A DNA stretch of 64,000 nucleotides, taken from the NCBI GenBank assembly GCA_007258455.2, contig VDFB02193867.1, positions 566,831,742 through 566,895,741 of the forward strand, in the 5' to 3' direction. The position numbers were made by a program, and so were the translations under genes. Positions 36,480 through 48,327 of this stretch are shown in pieces (positions within the stretch are counted from its first letter, which is position 1; each line of letters opens with the position of its first letter). Below the pieces are notes generated by a model. That model searched no databases and was not told the DNA's origin. It was given only the letters and a program-made list of their open reading frames with translations. This DNA is from Sequoia sempervirens (Eukaryota > Streptophyta > Pinopsida > Cupressales > Cupressaceae).

Positions 36480-37480
36480 TGTGGATGGTGAAAATATGCA
36501 AATGGCTAAAACTAACACACACACATTAGCATGATTAGCACTTTAAACATTGAAAATTATCAAGCATCCATATGAGATATTGAATCATGCTAAATAAACA
36601 AAGTGATAAAATACCAAAAAGACTAAGCATGCTCAAACCTATCCCATATTGGATTGGTGCTATTGTGGAAAATAGCCCTTTCCCAACCCTTGATAATGCC
36701 AATGATGATGATGCAATGGAAAAAATTAGTTCTCAAATGAAGAGAATGACTTTGCATAAGCTTTTGTAGATCTGAAATGCTAATATTGTGGAGGATTTGA
36801 TGAAGGATGAAGCCTTTATTTATAAAATTATTTGATGAGATAAATAGCCAAATGGATGAATGTGGAACAAAGATTTGACTAATGAGATGAGGCCACTTGT
36901 CAACTTGTGATAGGATGAGGAATGAGCACATTTTGGCCAATGTGCCAAAGAGGGGGAGATTCAAATTTGAATTTGAGAGTTAATGTTGAGTTTGAATTTG
37001 GCAAGGGACATGTAAGAGACATGTAAGACCTATTAAATGCCTTGTTGGATGTACATGTCCACTTGCTTTTGAATTCAAACTTGAGGGAATATTACTCAAA
37101 GATGCCATGTTGATGGAAAATGCTGATTTTATAAATGAGTTAAAATGATTTATTGGTGCAAGTGGGAAAAACTAGAGGATGTGATGGGTGGTTAGATTAG
37201 GTTAATCAGGATTAGCTTAACTTAGATGATGATTAGGGGATTTGACCCATTTGAATTAGATTTAGGGATTTAAATAAAATCAAAGGGAGATGAAAGGTGA
37301 TAAAGATTTAGTTAAATAAATATTTGATTTATTTAGCTAAGGGGGATAATGATAGGATCAAGTTGATTTATTTAATTTAAATTGATGACTTTAGGAGATT
37401 GACCAAATAAACTTGTTTTATTTGATGAATGGATGAATATGACCTAATCACATGCATTATGCCAATTTTGTGTGTCTACA
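36480..37480 (-). repeat. R3 3' LTR
   Basis: About 1.0 kb, from TGTGGATGGTG to TGTGTCTACA on the plus strand, aligning with the R2 LTRs along its length. An AGGGGAAAAA purine tract abuts it at 37481-37490 on the minus strand. Confidence 0.85.
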
Positions 37481-38829
37481 TTTTTCCCCTCTTTGTAGTA
37501 ATGTACTTGTTGTGTTGGTTCAAAGAATAAACTTGCCGCGATAAAAATTAAAAAAAAAATTGATTTTTTTGGTTGCCCCAGTGGAAAGTACACTAGTACA
37601 TTGCCCCCTCGAGAGATCGAGCGAAAAGATTTGATTTGAGGGTCGATCTCATGATAAAGAGGTTCAATATGGATGGTTATGGATGATGATTTAAATGAGA
37701 TGGTTTTAAGATGCTTAGAATAAAAAATCTATATTATTTTAAACAACTTAAATGATTATATGATGTGAGATGGATGAGATGGATGATGTGATATGCTATG
37801 ATTATGAAAATGTATGATTTATGCAGATTCTTAGACTAATAGATCTATATTATGATGATGATGAAAATGCAATGCATGTGAAATGATCAGTGTTTCCTAT
37901 TATGTATGAATGATATGTGGCATGCTGATGGTTTTTGGATGCAAGATGGATGCTTTGGTGATGATGATTAACTATTCATGATGTGATGTTAGTGTGGAAA
38001 AGAAAAAATTAGATGATGACAAGAGGATCCAACAAGCCAACTTTATGAGAGATGATGATGAGAAATGATGATAAAAAAGGATGATTTGCTTATCAAGGAT
38101 TGGGATTTTAAAAGGGCCACTTACCTTATGTTTGATAACACACATAGATACGATGCATCAAGGTATAAAAAACCAGGATGGAATTGTACCTAGTGCGATG
38201 GACTTTGACTCAACAAGCAGATAGGAGTATTCTTGTTCACACTTGACATACAAAAACCTTGCTAGGACGTACCTAACAAAGCACGTATTCGCCAAGTTAT
38301 TTTACAAGAACATCCAACAAGCATAACAAACAAAAGGATAATGATCATTGCCCCATTCCTATCTCTCTAAATCCTTCCTTCAAATATCATCGAGAGGTCC
38401 ATGGACTGAGCGCAATAAGATAAGTCAAACGACAAAGATAAAGCACACAAACTAGTCAATGTTCTTCATACCTTAAGCCAAAGGGATGTGTTTTGATAGG
38501 ATAAGAATCCAAAGTGATATCCAAAATGATGCCCATTGTCAGAACGATATATCCTAGGACATGCATTGTATAAGATGATGATGGGTTGATAAGTTGATTG
38601 ATAGGCTGCTGATATAAGGTTGATTGACATGTTTGAAAATGATCAAGAGTTTGATTTTGTTTGAAAGATTTGTGGTTTCCTTTTGATTTTATGATTGAAG
38701 CTTGCTTCTGCTAATTGTTGTGGTTGTTTATGTTTGTTTTGCAAAAGGATGAAAGTGATGATCAGTTTATTATGGATGATTGATTATCATGGGTGAAAGC
38801 GAGATGGGGATGGATGGATTCTTTTCAAA

Positions 38830-39090
38830 TATTTGGATGTTTTTGATTTTTTGACATGTTTTTGAGGCTGTTTTTCGATTTTGTATTTTTTTCAAATGTT
38901 TTAATTTTTGATTTCTGTGATGTTTTGGGGTTTTTTGGTTTTTGAATGTTTTGGATTTTTTGCGAATGTTTTCAAATATTTTGTGTTTTGATGTTTTTGA
39001 ATGTTTTTGGATTTTGATGTTTTGAATGTTTTTGTTTTTGTTTTTGAATGTTTTTGGATTTTTATGTTTTTTTGAATTTTTTTGTGTTTT
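38830..39090. repeat. R3 version of the TTTTTGGATTTTG tandem array
   Basis: Counterpart of 12930-13165 with a different arrangement and number of units. It gives a Lys/Asn-rich minus-strand reading. Confidence 0.7.
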
Positions 39091-39364
39091 TGTGTCTCTG
39101 GGGCTGATCAAAGATTAGCCTTGCCTACGTTTAAGCTTAGAGATGACATAGTTCGGATTTCCATGTTTTTGATGTTTTCTGACTTTATGTGGATGTTTTT
39201 GGATTTTGATATGTTTTGAATGTTTTTGAATTTTTTGATTTTCTAATGTTTTTGGATTTTCACATGATTTTGACGATTTGGATATGGATATGTGTGATGA
39301 TATCAGTGCTTTGTTTGGTGATTTTGCTAAAAACCAAGCTAAGGTTGATTGATCCGATCGATGG

Positions 39365-39595
39365 CTTGATGATGATGATAACATTGTTGAAGACACACAA
39401 CAATGCAAGGATTTGATTGATCAGGATTGATGATGATAACATTGTTGAGGATGCACAACAATACAAGGATAGTGTTAAGCAACACAAGGATTGGGATGGA
39501 TATCCCAAATAGATTTATGATGATAACATTGTTGAGGATACACAATAATGCAAGGATAGTGTTAAGCAACACAAGGACATTCTGAGATGATGATT
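39365..39595. repeat. R3 hairpin repeats, three units
   Basis: Three copies of the CATTGTTG...CAACAATG-type unit, against two in R2. The middle unit keeps CATTGTTGAGGATGCACAAC; the others have one or two changes. Confidence 0.7.
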
Positions 39596-40454
39596 TTTTG
39601 ATTGGATTTGATTGATCATGATTGATGAAGCTTGATTTGGAACAAGATTTGTTCAAATGATTTGATGTGATGTTGATGTGAAAATTAGATGTGATTGATA
39701 TCGATTGTTTGGATCGATGTTAGATAAAAGATGAAGACTGATAATTAAGATCTTCTTGTTAAAATATGCCATGGGCTAGTGATTTGGATTTTGGATCACA
39801 AATGCTTTGACCAATTTGGTTTCACATTTGACAATGTTCGGATTGCCACATAAGTTGGAGGATATAGATCAAGATTTATTCTTCAAGCGAGATCTAAATA
39901 TCTGCCCCCTGTGTCTAGCAATGTATGGAATGCGATTGGATGGATGCTTGGATAGGTGTACAGATGGACGGATATGGATTATCTTGTGATAAGATAAGGT
40001 GTTGGAATGGAGGAATGCTTCATTGGAAAATACTTCATGGCTCAGATAATGCCATATAGGATAGGATCAATGAAAACGACCCATGTCAAGATGTTTACCA
40101 TAAGAAAGTGTAAAGTGTGCACCAAAATTTTTCAAGATCAAGATGACTCAAACTATGGATGACAGATGTACATGGATAAAAATTGATTGGATATATGGTT
40201 CATGGATGAATGGATTTATTATGGATGAGATGGATGGGATGAGATGCTTTGACTTGAACTGGCACACATAGATGCTTTGATTCTACCCATGACACCTATT
40301 TTCCAGGTTTTCATCATGGTCTTTCCCAAAGTGCCACCATAGTGGTTTTCACTAGAGAACGATTTTTTCTCTTTACTATTTTCAATCATTTTTCTATTTT
40401 TTTTGGATTTTCATATTTTTTATATATTTTAGGTTTTTTTGAAATATTTTAAGC

Positions 40455-40991
40455 TCATACTAAATCACAAGGTGTTGCTGATGTAGATGCTTTTGTCATG
40501 ATGTTCCATTGATAGCTAGCTTGAAGAAGTTGCTTTTCCAAGATACGTGCACTTGAATGCAGCTTTTGGTATTCTTGATTTGCTTTGTCGATACCAGAGT
40601 TAACTTTGTCTTTGTGTGCACATCGCGATAGAGTGCCTTCGAAATCCTTATGATGAAGGGTTGTTGCCAATACATGGTCAATGTGAGAATTGGATATCAT
40701 GCGTGGAGGCATGGATGGAGTGTGTTTAGGGATAAGAGATGGATTGGTTGATAGTTTGGAACCTTTGACTCTCCAAACTTGGGAAGATGAGCAATGATGG
40801 GTGGATATGGAAGTGTGCATGGAATTAGGACTAACTACTTGATACACTTTGTACGTCAATTGAAAATCCTGCTTTTTCTTTTCTGGACATCTTTGATGGA
40901 TACTTTTCCCTTTTTTGTTTTTCCTTGGATAGTTTCTTTGACTGATGGAGTTTGATAGGGATAATCTTTCTTTGTATGTTTTGGTATCCAT
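40455..40991 (-). CDS. R3 copy of the conserved unknown ORF
   Basis: 178 codons, homologous to 14999-14466. The C-terminal 100 residues are largely conserved (IPKHTPSMPP, ISNSHIDHVLA, HKDKVNSGIDKANQEY). It extends some 25 codons further than the R2 copy, which stops early after ILAK. The long C-terminal helix-like segment (QEYQKLHSSARILEKQLL) could be a coiled coil. Confidence 0.5.
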   Translation of the reverse strand: MDTKTYKERLSLSNSISQRNYPRKNKKGKSIHQRCPEKKKQDFQLTYKVYQVVSPNSMHTSISTHHCSSSQVWRVKGSKLSTNPSLIPKHTPSMPPRMISNSHIDHVLATTLHHKDFEGTLSRCAHKDKVNSGIDKANQEYQKLHSSARILEKQLLQASYQWNIMTKASTSATPCDLV

Positions 40992-41115
40992 GCATATTTG
41001 ATTTGTCCATTATGCTTCTCAGTTTCTTTTGATTTGATAACATTCATTTTGCTTTGATTCAAATCTTTCTTTTGACATTGGTCCCAATTCATGGATGGGA
41101 TGATGGGTGGATGAT

Positions 41116-42112
41116 AATTAAATCAACTTGTTGGTTAATATATAGATCTATGCATCGATTGTTTGTACCTCCTTTATTAGTCAATTATGAATTTCATTGG
41201 TAGTTGTGTGGATCACCAATGACATACCAAAGTGTACCTAACCTATGGACTATAATTTGTGATCCCTCCCTACATGTTATGTCATCAAATCTTACTACAC
41301 ATCCTTATTTTACCTCTTCTATTATATCACATGCCACTAATATTGAACATTTCATCACTTGCACCCTAAATAAACTAAGAACCATGAGTGAGTAAAAATC
41401 ATACAGAGAAGGTTATGTCAAATATAAAATGTAATCTAAACCTCCTTGAGGAGCCCTAATTTAGGGTTTTAGGTTTATGTTTTAGGGTAAATACCCCATT
41501 TTAGGTTTACGTAAATTAGGGTAAATGGGGTTTTAGGTTTATGTTTTGGGGTTTAGGTCCAAAGATTAACCTGTGTAAATTAGCTTTTAGGGACCTATGT
41601 AAATTTTGTAATAGGTAGGGTTTGTAGGGTTTTGATTTATAAGTTAAATGTGTCCAATTTAGGTTTAGTTTTTGTGGTTTTCAATTTACAATTTAAATTT
41701 CTATGTTTCGTTGATGTTTTTGGTTTTTTAAATGCAATTAAAAACTATAAAACATTGAACTAAAACACACTCAACAAACAAAAATTAAATACTAATTACA
41801 AAAAAAGAAAGATATAAAGCAAAAAAATGGAAGAATTCAACCAACCTGAAGGTCGATGAGGTCAGTTGTGTTTATGGGAGGAGGTGGTAGTCAAATATTT
41901 CTTCAATCAAGGCCTTTGAAATGTGTACGCGATTTCCTTTGTTCTTCTCTGGCGCAGATTAAAATGGTGAGAAAAAATTAAATACAGTCGCTTATTAAAA
42001 AAAATACTTTTACAAAATGTGTATGCATTTCAAAATGCTTATGCATTCTAAACGCACATACATTTTTGGTTCGCATACCCGAAACTAAAGGCATACACGT
42101 TTAGATTTAGGC
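41116..42112. other. Right arm of the 16-kb insertion, non-coding
   Basis: No supportable gene. Degenerate telomere-like TTTAGGG/TTTAGGTTTATG sequence fills about 41450-41640, and subterminal repeats with GTGTATGCATTT, GCACATACATTT and GCATACACGTTT lie at 41995-42105. Confidence 0.45.
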
Positions 42113-42120
42113 TTGGGTAC
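42113..42120. repeat. Candidate target duplication, right (TTGGGTAC)
   Basis: Second copy of the 8-mer found at 26014-26021, at the point where the Helitron Rep homology breaks off. Confidence 0.6.
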
Positions 42121-44700
42121 TCGATTTGTAACATGTACGTGTTTCCTGTGAAACTTTTTGTTTTTTCCAAAATTTCCCCTCTTCGTGTACCCAACTTCTT
42201 GCTTTTACCCCTCTAGAGGAACACTCTTTCCATTGGTTCGCTTTATGGGATGTTTTGAAGCTCCATTTTTGAGTTACTTCAATCAATGTCATTGCCTCCA
42301 AACTAATAGGACAAGTCATGTATGTATCAATACAGTTTGTGTGTGGTGATTTACATGTAGATGAGAGTGGAACATGTTGATAGTTTTTTTGGTTGAAATT
42401 TAGAGAAACAAACATCTGACTGCATAAGCAGAGTGGTAGTTCTAATAAAAGGTGGCAACTTTCTTGAGCACTAATAACTTAATTAACAAGTTTTTCAACA
42501 AGAATTTTCCTAAAAGATATTGGTGGTGGCCTGTCAGGATCAAAAGATGTTGAAATACGATGAAGCATTGCATGCTATGTTTCGGATTTGGTTTCTACTT
42601 TAGTTGCATATTTTGTGATATATTTGAACATTGCATCTATTAAGAGAATGAGCTGTAAATCTACATTTGCATGCCAAATAGAGAGGATAGTGGGGTTATG
42701 AAGATTCACTCGGTCATCATTACGAGCAGGGGAGTGCTTTGGCTGCCCACTCTCATTTGAGAGGCTTGAATTGTCTTGCATGGTCCAAGAGGGTTTATAG
42801 AATATTTCAATTGTACCACCTTTTCTCTATAAGCATGCCTGCAAGGTACAATGTGAATGGCGCTACACACAATTGAGATGTTCATTGTAGTCATGTGAAG
42901 GGGTGGGAAACATAATTATTCTTGTGTCCATTAGGTAGGGGTTGTTTAAAGTAGACCTTGAAACTATTGTAGTTGAGCTTTGGTGGGGATGTGGGTTCCA
43001 AGCAGAGACATATTTGTCAATATAGTCAATTGCATTTTGTACTAATGCAAGATTATTCTATTGTAGTTTGGCAATATCAAGTGCATATTTGAGCCAAAGG
43101 AAACCATGGACATGTGTAGAGCCACGGCGTTGACATTCATACCTGAATACAATAGACGTTATAAAGAAATTGATGTATGAAAGAAGTAAATATAAATGAT
43201 GTGAAGTGTAATTACATGTACCACTAATCATTTGTGCAAAGAATCTTCTCCAATACTTCCTCACGAAATGTAGTAAATTGGTGATGCATGTAAATTGCAC
43301 TAAGATGTGGGTTTTGCACTATATTTTGGATTCTCCACCGAGCAGCTGTAGTAGGATTTTTTGGTGTGGTAGATGGCATGAAATTGTGTAAGTCTAGCCA
43401 TTTAGTATCTGCTACACTAAGGGTGAAGAATAGAGTCAGAAAACCAACCTAAATAACTGCATAACTTGGTCTACAAGATGGTTATCGGGGAGGTCCTTGA
43501 GTCTTTGGTGCAAGTCACAAATTGTTGTTGGCAGTCTACTTTCAAAGTGTTTTTGAACAAATATAGAAGTTGTGGCCTGGCTATGGTGACACATAAGAAT
43601 ATTAAGAATGAAGTATCTAAATTGTGGGTGTTGGCCAAATCTATTATCATGGTATCAAAGAAAATGGAGAGCATATTTGTGTAGCTTGACCTCTTTCATA
43701 CTTTGTTGATTAAATGTAGCTCTTCCCTTTGTAAATAGTGTCAGGAATGCCATAAAAAACAAGCATTCTGTGGTGTTTCATTGAGGGGTGTAAGAGAAAT
43801 TGGTGGCCAATCAATAGCAGCAGTTGGGCATCCTTCCTCTAACTACAACAAGGTTCACAATTCTTGCACTTATGTATGTGTAGAGGTTAGCTTTACCACA
43901 ATTGACGTTTCTTGCACATTCTCTTCCAATTTTTCTTTGGTTGTATTATCTATCTCCATGAAGCTATAATCAGTGGGGTCTAAAGTTGAGGTTGTCGCAT
44001 TTAGAAGGTCAAAGATGTCAGTGGCGGGAATAGGCAAGCATAAGAGAGAGGTATCATCTAATTGGACATCTTTATAGTAGGGATCATTATAGATCTTATA
44101 TTGCAAAGCCTCATGAACATGTGCTCTGCAAACATAGAAGTTGTATTGTTGGGAATCAACATTTCTTTTATTAACTATGAGTATATCCAAGTCATGTATA
44201 TGGTATGACAAGTAATTTAAAATTACTATAATATCTTGAGGAAAATAAATAGTGTGGCCACTATATTCTAGTTGTACCCCTCTTGCATAAGTAACTTGGA
44301 GGATAGGGATAACTCTTGATATAAGCATTTCCTCAATTTGAGATAGGAATTGTAAACAAGAAGGCTACTCTCCAGGGTCCATGTTGTTCCACTTTGAGAA
44401 GCAGTTGCCATTTTTTTTCAAAATGCATCTTGTACAAGCACTACTACCATGCATATTTGGCATGTTGATATGTTTGATAGGCTATCCAACTTTGAATAGA
44501 ACAAATTCCTAGCAATGTAATAGTTTGTAGGAAATAGTGGAGGATGGAGGTTTTGGGAGGGAGAACTGGGGTGAAATTTAGAATGCATTTGAGGTGTTGG
44601 TGGCTGCAATGGGGAAGGGTTATTGGAAATACAAGGTGGGGTTGTGGAGGAGATTGCAAGGTTACCATGAAGGTTTTCTCTTCTTCATCTATTAATAGAA
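42113..44700 (-). pseudogene. Helitron Rep part (rolling-circle replication initiator), broken
   Basis: Minus-strand translation with frameshifts gives, in order: an N-terminal region with NNMDPGE and EMLISRVIPILQVTYARG...YSGHTIYFPQDI (44400-44220), HEALQYKIYNDPYYKDV, the Helitron-like N domain (ECLFFMAFLTLFTKGRATF near 43750; YHDNRFGQHPQFRYFIL near 43630), the HUH motif in GSTHVHGFLWL (HVH at 43114-43106), NLHNPTILSIWHANVD near 42690, and the two-tyrosine motif YITKYATK (42622-42599). The Rep nicks and joins DNA during Helitron transposition. Catalytic residues are kept, but many stops and shifts make it inactive. It ends abruptly at the 16-kb insertion; the helicase follows at 26013. Confidence 0.85.
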
Positions 44701-44917
44701 TCCATATTTGCATGGTATTGTAATCATTTTAGATTATTACAATGATACCACTGTGCTTCCATACTATCAACATGGTTTTCCATGGCAGTGGTTGCTGAGG
44801 AACATACCAATGCAATACTTTTTTGTGTTAGTTAACAATAAACGTGAAAGAAAATGTTTAAGTTAGGTGTGTAAAATTAGCAAGAACACTTGAAGTAATT
44901 ATCCTTTGTATTGACTA

Positions 44918-45254
44918 ACATGTGCACAAGATAACGTTGTCGTATCAAAAAGTCTTTCTATTCATCTCAATTGTAAATTTAGGCACACATGGTTACATTT
45001 GGTGGTATTGACAACAACAAAAGTTGTACAACATAAGAAAAGACTATACAATATTGTGGAAAGTAAGAGGTACATGTAAAATCATATTGTAAAACATGTA
45101 CAGAAGATAATATTGTCATATCAAAAAAGTATTTCTATTCATTTGACTTGTAATTGTAGGCACACATGGTTACATATGGTGGTATTGATAGCAACAAAAG
45201 CTATACAACATAAGCAAAGACTATATAGTATTGTGGAAAGTAAGAGTTACATGC
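44918..45254. repeat. Tandem duplication, about 165-bp unit
   Basis: 44918-45076 and 45092-45254 share GCACACATGGTTACAT, TGGTGGTATTGA, CAACAAAAG and GACTATA blocks in order. It lies between the RPA and Rep genes of the Helitron. Confidence 0.75.
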
Positions 45255-45259
45255 AAACT

Positions 45260-47050
45260 TTAAATAGGTTTTATTGTTGTAATTACAAAGCTTTGTATTT
45301 CTTTCCCAACAAATGAATTCAGTGTGATGGCCAGTTCAAAGAAAAATTGGTGCCCAAGAACTTGATCCAACACCTCTTTAGCATCATTAGATTCAGCTAG
45401 AAGTAGTTGAAAATTTTTAGTGGATACTCCAAACAAGTTGTTTTCAAGTCCTTCGAATGCAGTGACTTTAACAAGAGAACTTGTTCCATCATCAAAATCT
45501 ACTTCAATGACCATGTAGATAAAATCACATCTAGGGAGATCAATAGAACACTTTGGGAAATGAAAGCTATTGGGGTTATTTTCTACAATCTTATTCTTAC
45601 AGTTCTTATTGCTCACCATAAGAGGACAAGAGAGGTGGTAAAAAATTTCCAAGTGGACTTTTGATATGCTTGATTTTATGCAAATATTTGTTTTTACATG
45701 ATAGTTTGTACTATTGATCGATGTGATATCAACTTGATTTTCAAACTTGTTGGAAGAAAGATGATCTATTGAGAGTGAAAGGAAGGGTGTTTCATTCCAT
45801 ATACTGGCATACCAATCATGCAATGTTGAAACTTCTAAAGGTTTTGGATTTATGACAATTGTAGTTGCAAATATAGTATCAAGAGCCTTTCCACGCCAAG
45901 ATGTTATATGTCCAGATTTGATCAAGATAATTGGAAGGGTTGGTAGAAGAGGAAAAGTAGATAATTCTTTACCTTCAAATTGAAAATGACTACCCCAAAG
46001 TGTAACATCAATGGACAAGCATGACATGTCTGTGATTGTTGCAGTACACTTTACTATTTTGGTTCCATCTCTCTTACGAATGGTTGATGCAGGGGAGATA
46101 GATAAAAGTATGCCAAGAAAATCAACAACAAAATTAATAGGCAATGATAGTAGGGAATCTATGATCTTGATATGCAAGATATGCATGGGGATTGTAGACT
46201 TTACATATGGTGAAGGAGTAATTATTAATGATTTTTGTAGGAAAATTTCAAATGGGTTCATCGAGCTACTATATTTTTTATTAGGAACTTGTATGCAACC
46301 ATTAGAAATAATGTATACACTATTAGAGTGCACAACATTATAGAACTCATCAACAAGTTCATTGAAGCATGTTCCATGTATTTCAATACCTTCTTTGTCA
46401 ATGAGGTCAAAACCAAAAACTTTTCCTTCTTGGTTAGCATTGTGAAACTCTTAGATTGGACTCTTTGTTAATGCTCTACGCTCAATGGACCAACACTTAT
46501 AGTATGGGGTCAAAGATTTGATGGGAAGTATTTTAGAAGTGGGTATGGTTGGTTCTTAGGTAGATATTGTAGCTTATTGTAAAGCAAATGGGCCTTGAGA
46601 GGTAGTAGATGGAAAATGACTTGTTGCCCACAGAAGAGGAGTTGGAGTGCCAATGAGTGGTGCTTTATTTCAGACCATTTCAAAATTGTTGATAATTATA
46701 GCCCTGCAATTGAATGATGTAAATGATTTAGGAAAATCGCATCAATGAATGAGAGTAATATTCAAAAATAGAGGAATGTTGGGTGTACATGTATTTTTTG
46801 AACACCTTGGATGTATATTCTTTAAGGCAAACAATAGACCTAGTGACCATCGCTTCTTCGACAACAAGATTGTTGAATTGGCTGGGAAGCAAAGTTGGAT
46901 GTGGACATCATTAGAGAGTTCAATCCAGTATTTAGCATATGTTGAATGACCCTATTGTATAGTTTTTATGGATGTGACCTATAATGAAGGGTCAAGATCA
47001 AACATGCCTGTAAGAATTTCTTCAACAAAATTTGGAGTTAGAGTTTCCAT
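45260..47050 (-). pseudogene. RPA1-like single-strand DNA-binding protein of the Helitron
   Basis: Start ATG at 47050 (METLTPNFVEEILTG). Domains in order: N-terminal domain (VTSIKTIQ...IELSNDVHIQ, 46960-46880; CRAIIINNFEMV near 46700), OB fold A (SLTPYYKCWSIERRALTKSPI then FDLIDKEGIEIHGTCFNELVD, 46525-46360), OB fold B (DFLGILLSISPASTIRKRDG then LSIDVTLWG near 46125-45990), and the C-terminal fold with a zinc ribbon (CPLMVSNKNC...FPKC, one Cys replaced by Phe). The last 357 codons are open; the N-terminal third has three in-frame stops and a frameshift. Plant Helitrons commonly carry RPA-like ORFs. Here it lies upstream of Rep on the same strand. Confidence 0.85.
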
Positions 47051-47100
47051 TGTGAAGGTGAAAGCTCATTGAAGTTTTGTGTCTGCGGGGAAGTTGTGAG

Positions 47101-48305
47101 TGTTAGAATTAGCTTTTATGACAAGTCAAATAAAGGTGCTTCTTGTAGATGCATAAAATTGGTCATATCTGATTAATCCTAGCATTTAATTAAATATTTA
47201 TTATTTAATTAATTTCTCTAAAGTCTTCTACATATGATTAAATTTAAATAATTTAATTATATTGTTCATTTGTTTTATTCTTCTATAAAGATTAAAAATA
47301 TCAATTTTTTATTTAATTATTTCATATTCATATGTCCACTTGATTAATTAAATAAATGTACTTTATTTATTTTAATTAATTATCACTTTGAATTTAATTA
47401 AGTCTTTTTGATTTAATTAAATTTAATTATTTCTCTTCAAATTTTTCTTCTAGTTAATTAAATATCTTAATTAATTCATTTCATTTACACACCGTTTCTT
47501 AAAAAGTTTAATTAAATATCTTTATTTAATTAAATATCTTCCATATCTTTTCAAAATCATAATTAAATATTCTATTTAATTATGAAATCTTTCATTATTC
47601 TTCAAATCTAGGGTAAATATTCTATTTTAAGAAGAGTCTCTATGTCACCCATAAATAAATAATTGAATTCAATAATTCATTATTTATCTTCTTCAAAATA
47701 TTTCCATAAACTTGCAAAAAGCTGATTTTTAACAAATCATCTTCATCATCTTATCTTACCTCTTTTACAGAAAAAGAAAACAAATCTTGCTTTCTGTTTT
47801 CTTTTGTTTTCTTTAGTCTTATCCATTCTCAACCATTCGATCTGCCAGGAATTTTCACAATCATTGATCATATCAACCTATCAAAAGTTTTTGAAAAACT
47901 CTATAAATAGCACAACCTATCCAAGCAAGGGTTACACAACACATATCAGAGTAATAAGAGATTAATTGCATTATAGTATTATAGCATTCTAGTTTTATTA
48001 TTCATAGCATCATCAATAGTTTTTTACTTTTCAACAATCATGTATTTGCTTAAGAATTACATATATTTCATATCCAATCTCGTTCTTTAGGAGGACTGTT
48101 CATTGAGCCTAGCACACAAATTTGAGAGCCAGTTGGAATCAATGAAAATATTGAAGATAGAGGACAATAGGATGACATCGACGAGAGGATACTGAGTTTG
48201 CAAATCTCTATTGTTTTAAATGTTTTGTCTTTGATATAATTTCTTATTGGTGTAATTGATTTATTTTGTTTTACATATTTAATCATGCACAAAATCGACC
48301 ACACA
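47101..48305 (+). repeat. 5' LTR of the Tat-type element
   Basis: About 1.2 kb, from TGTTAGAATTAGC to CGACCACACA. The end is fixed by the primer site four bases downstream; the start is chosen as the TG nearest to the end of Helitron homology. The first 600 bp are dense in TTTAATTAA/AATTAAAT motifs, and the promoter lies near 47902. Confidence 0.65.
47902..47909 (+). promoter_or_regulatory. LTR TATA box
   Basis: TATAAATA in the last third of the LTR, followed by a downstream segment rich in CA dinucleotides. Transcription would start about 30 bp downstream. Confidence 0.6.
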
Positions 48306-48309
48306 TTGT

Positions 48310-48327
48310 TGGCACCCATCGTGGGGC
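48310..48327 (+). promoter_or_regulatory. Primer-binding site of the Tat-type element
   Basis: TGGCACCCATCGTGGGGC lies just after the LTR end. It resembles the TGGCGCCCACCGTGGGGC-type site common in plant Gypsy elements, with two changes. Confidence 0.7.

Larger units (their letters stand above)
36480..41115 (-). mobile_element. R3, truncated second copy of the R2 retrotransposon family
   Basis: Starts with a complete LTR (36480-37480) and continues colinear with R2 11610-15050: polypurine tract, stem-loop, GAT repeat, TTTTTGGATTTTG array, hairpin repeats and the conserved ORF. Homology stops near 41115, so the rest of the interior and the 5' LTR are missing, and no target duplication can be tested. 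It is clearly more diverged from R2 than the two R2 LTRs are from each other. Confidence 0.85.
26022..42112. mobile_element. 16.1-kb insertion in the Helitron: candidate DNA transposon of an unnamed superfamily
   Basis: The Helitron reading frame breaks at 42113 and resumes at 26013, and TTGGGTAC flanks the inserted block. Inside are a plus-strand transposase-like gene (27390 onward) and a second, minus-strand spliced gene (34771-32812). Subterminal stretches at 26880-27000 and 41995-42110 both carry repeated TACGTGTT/ATACACGTT-like motifs. No clear terminal inverted repeat is visible at the proposed ends (ACAAAAAGC and GCCTAAATC), so exact termini are uncertain, and the block may be several insertions. 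R3 is a later insertion within it. Confidence 0.5.

Noticed and set aside
36623..36964. 113-codon minus-strand ORF in the R3 LTR
   Set aside because: It lies wholly in LTR sequence, and the homologous stretch in the R2 LTRs is not open over the same length.
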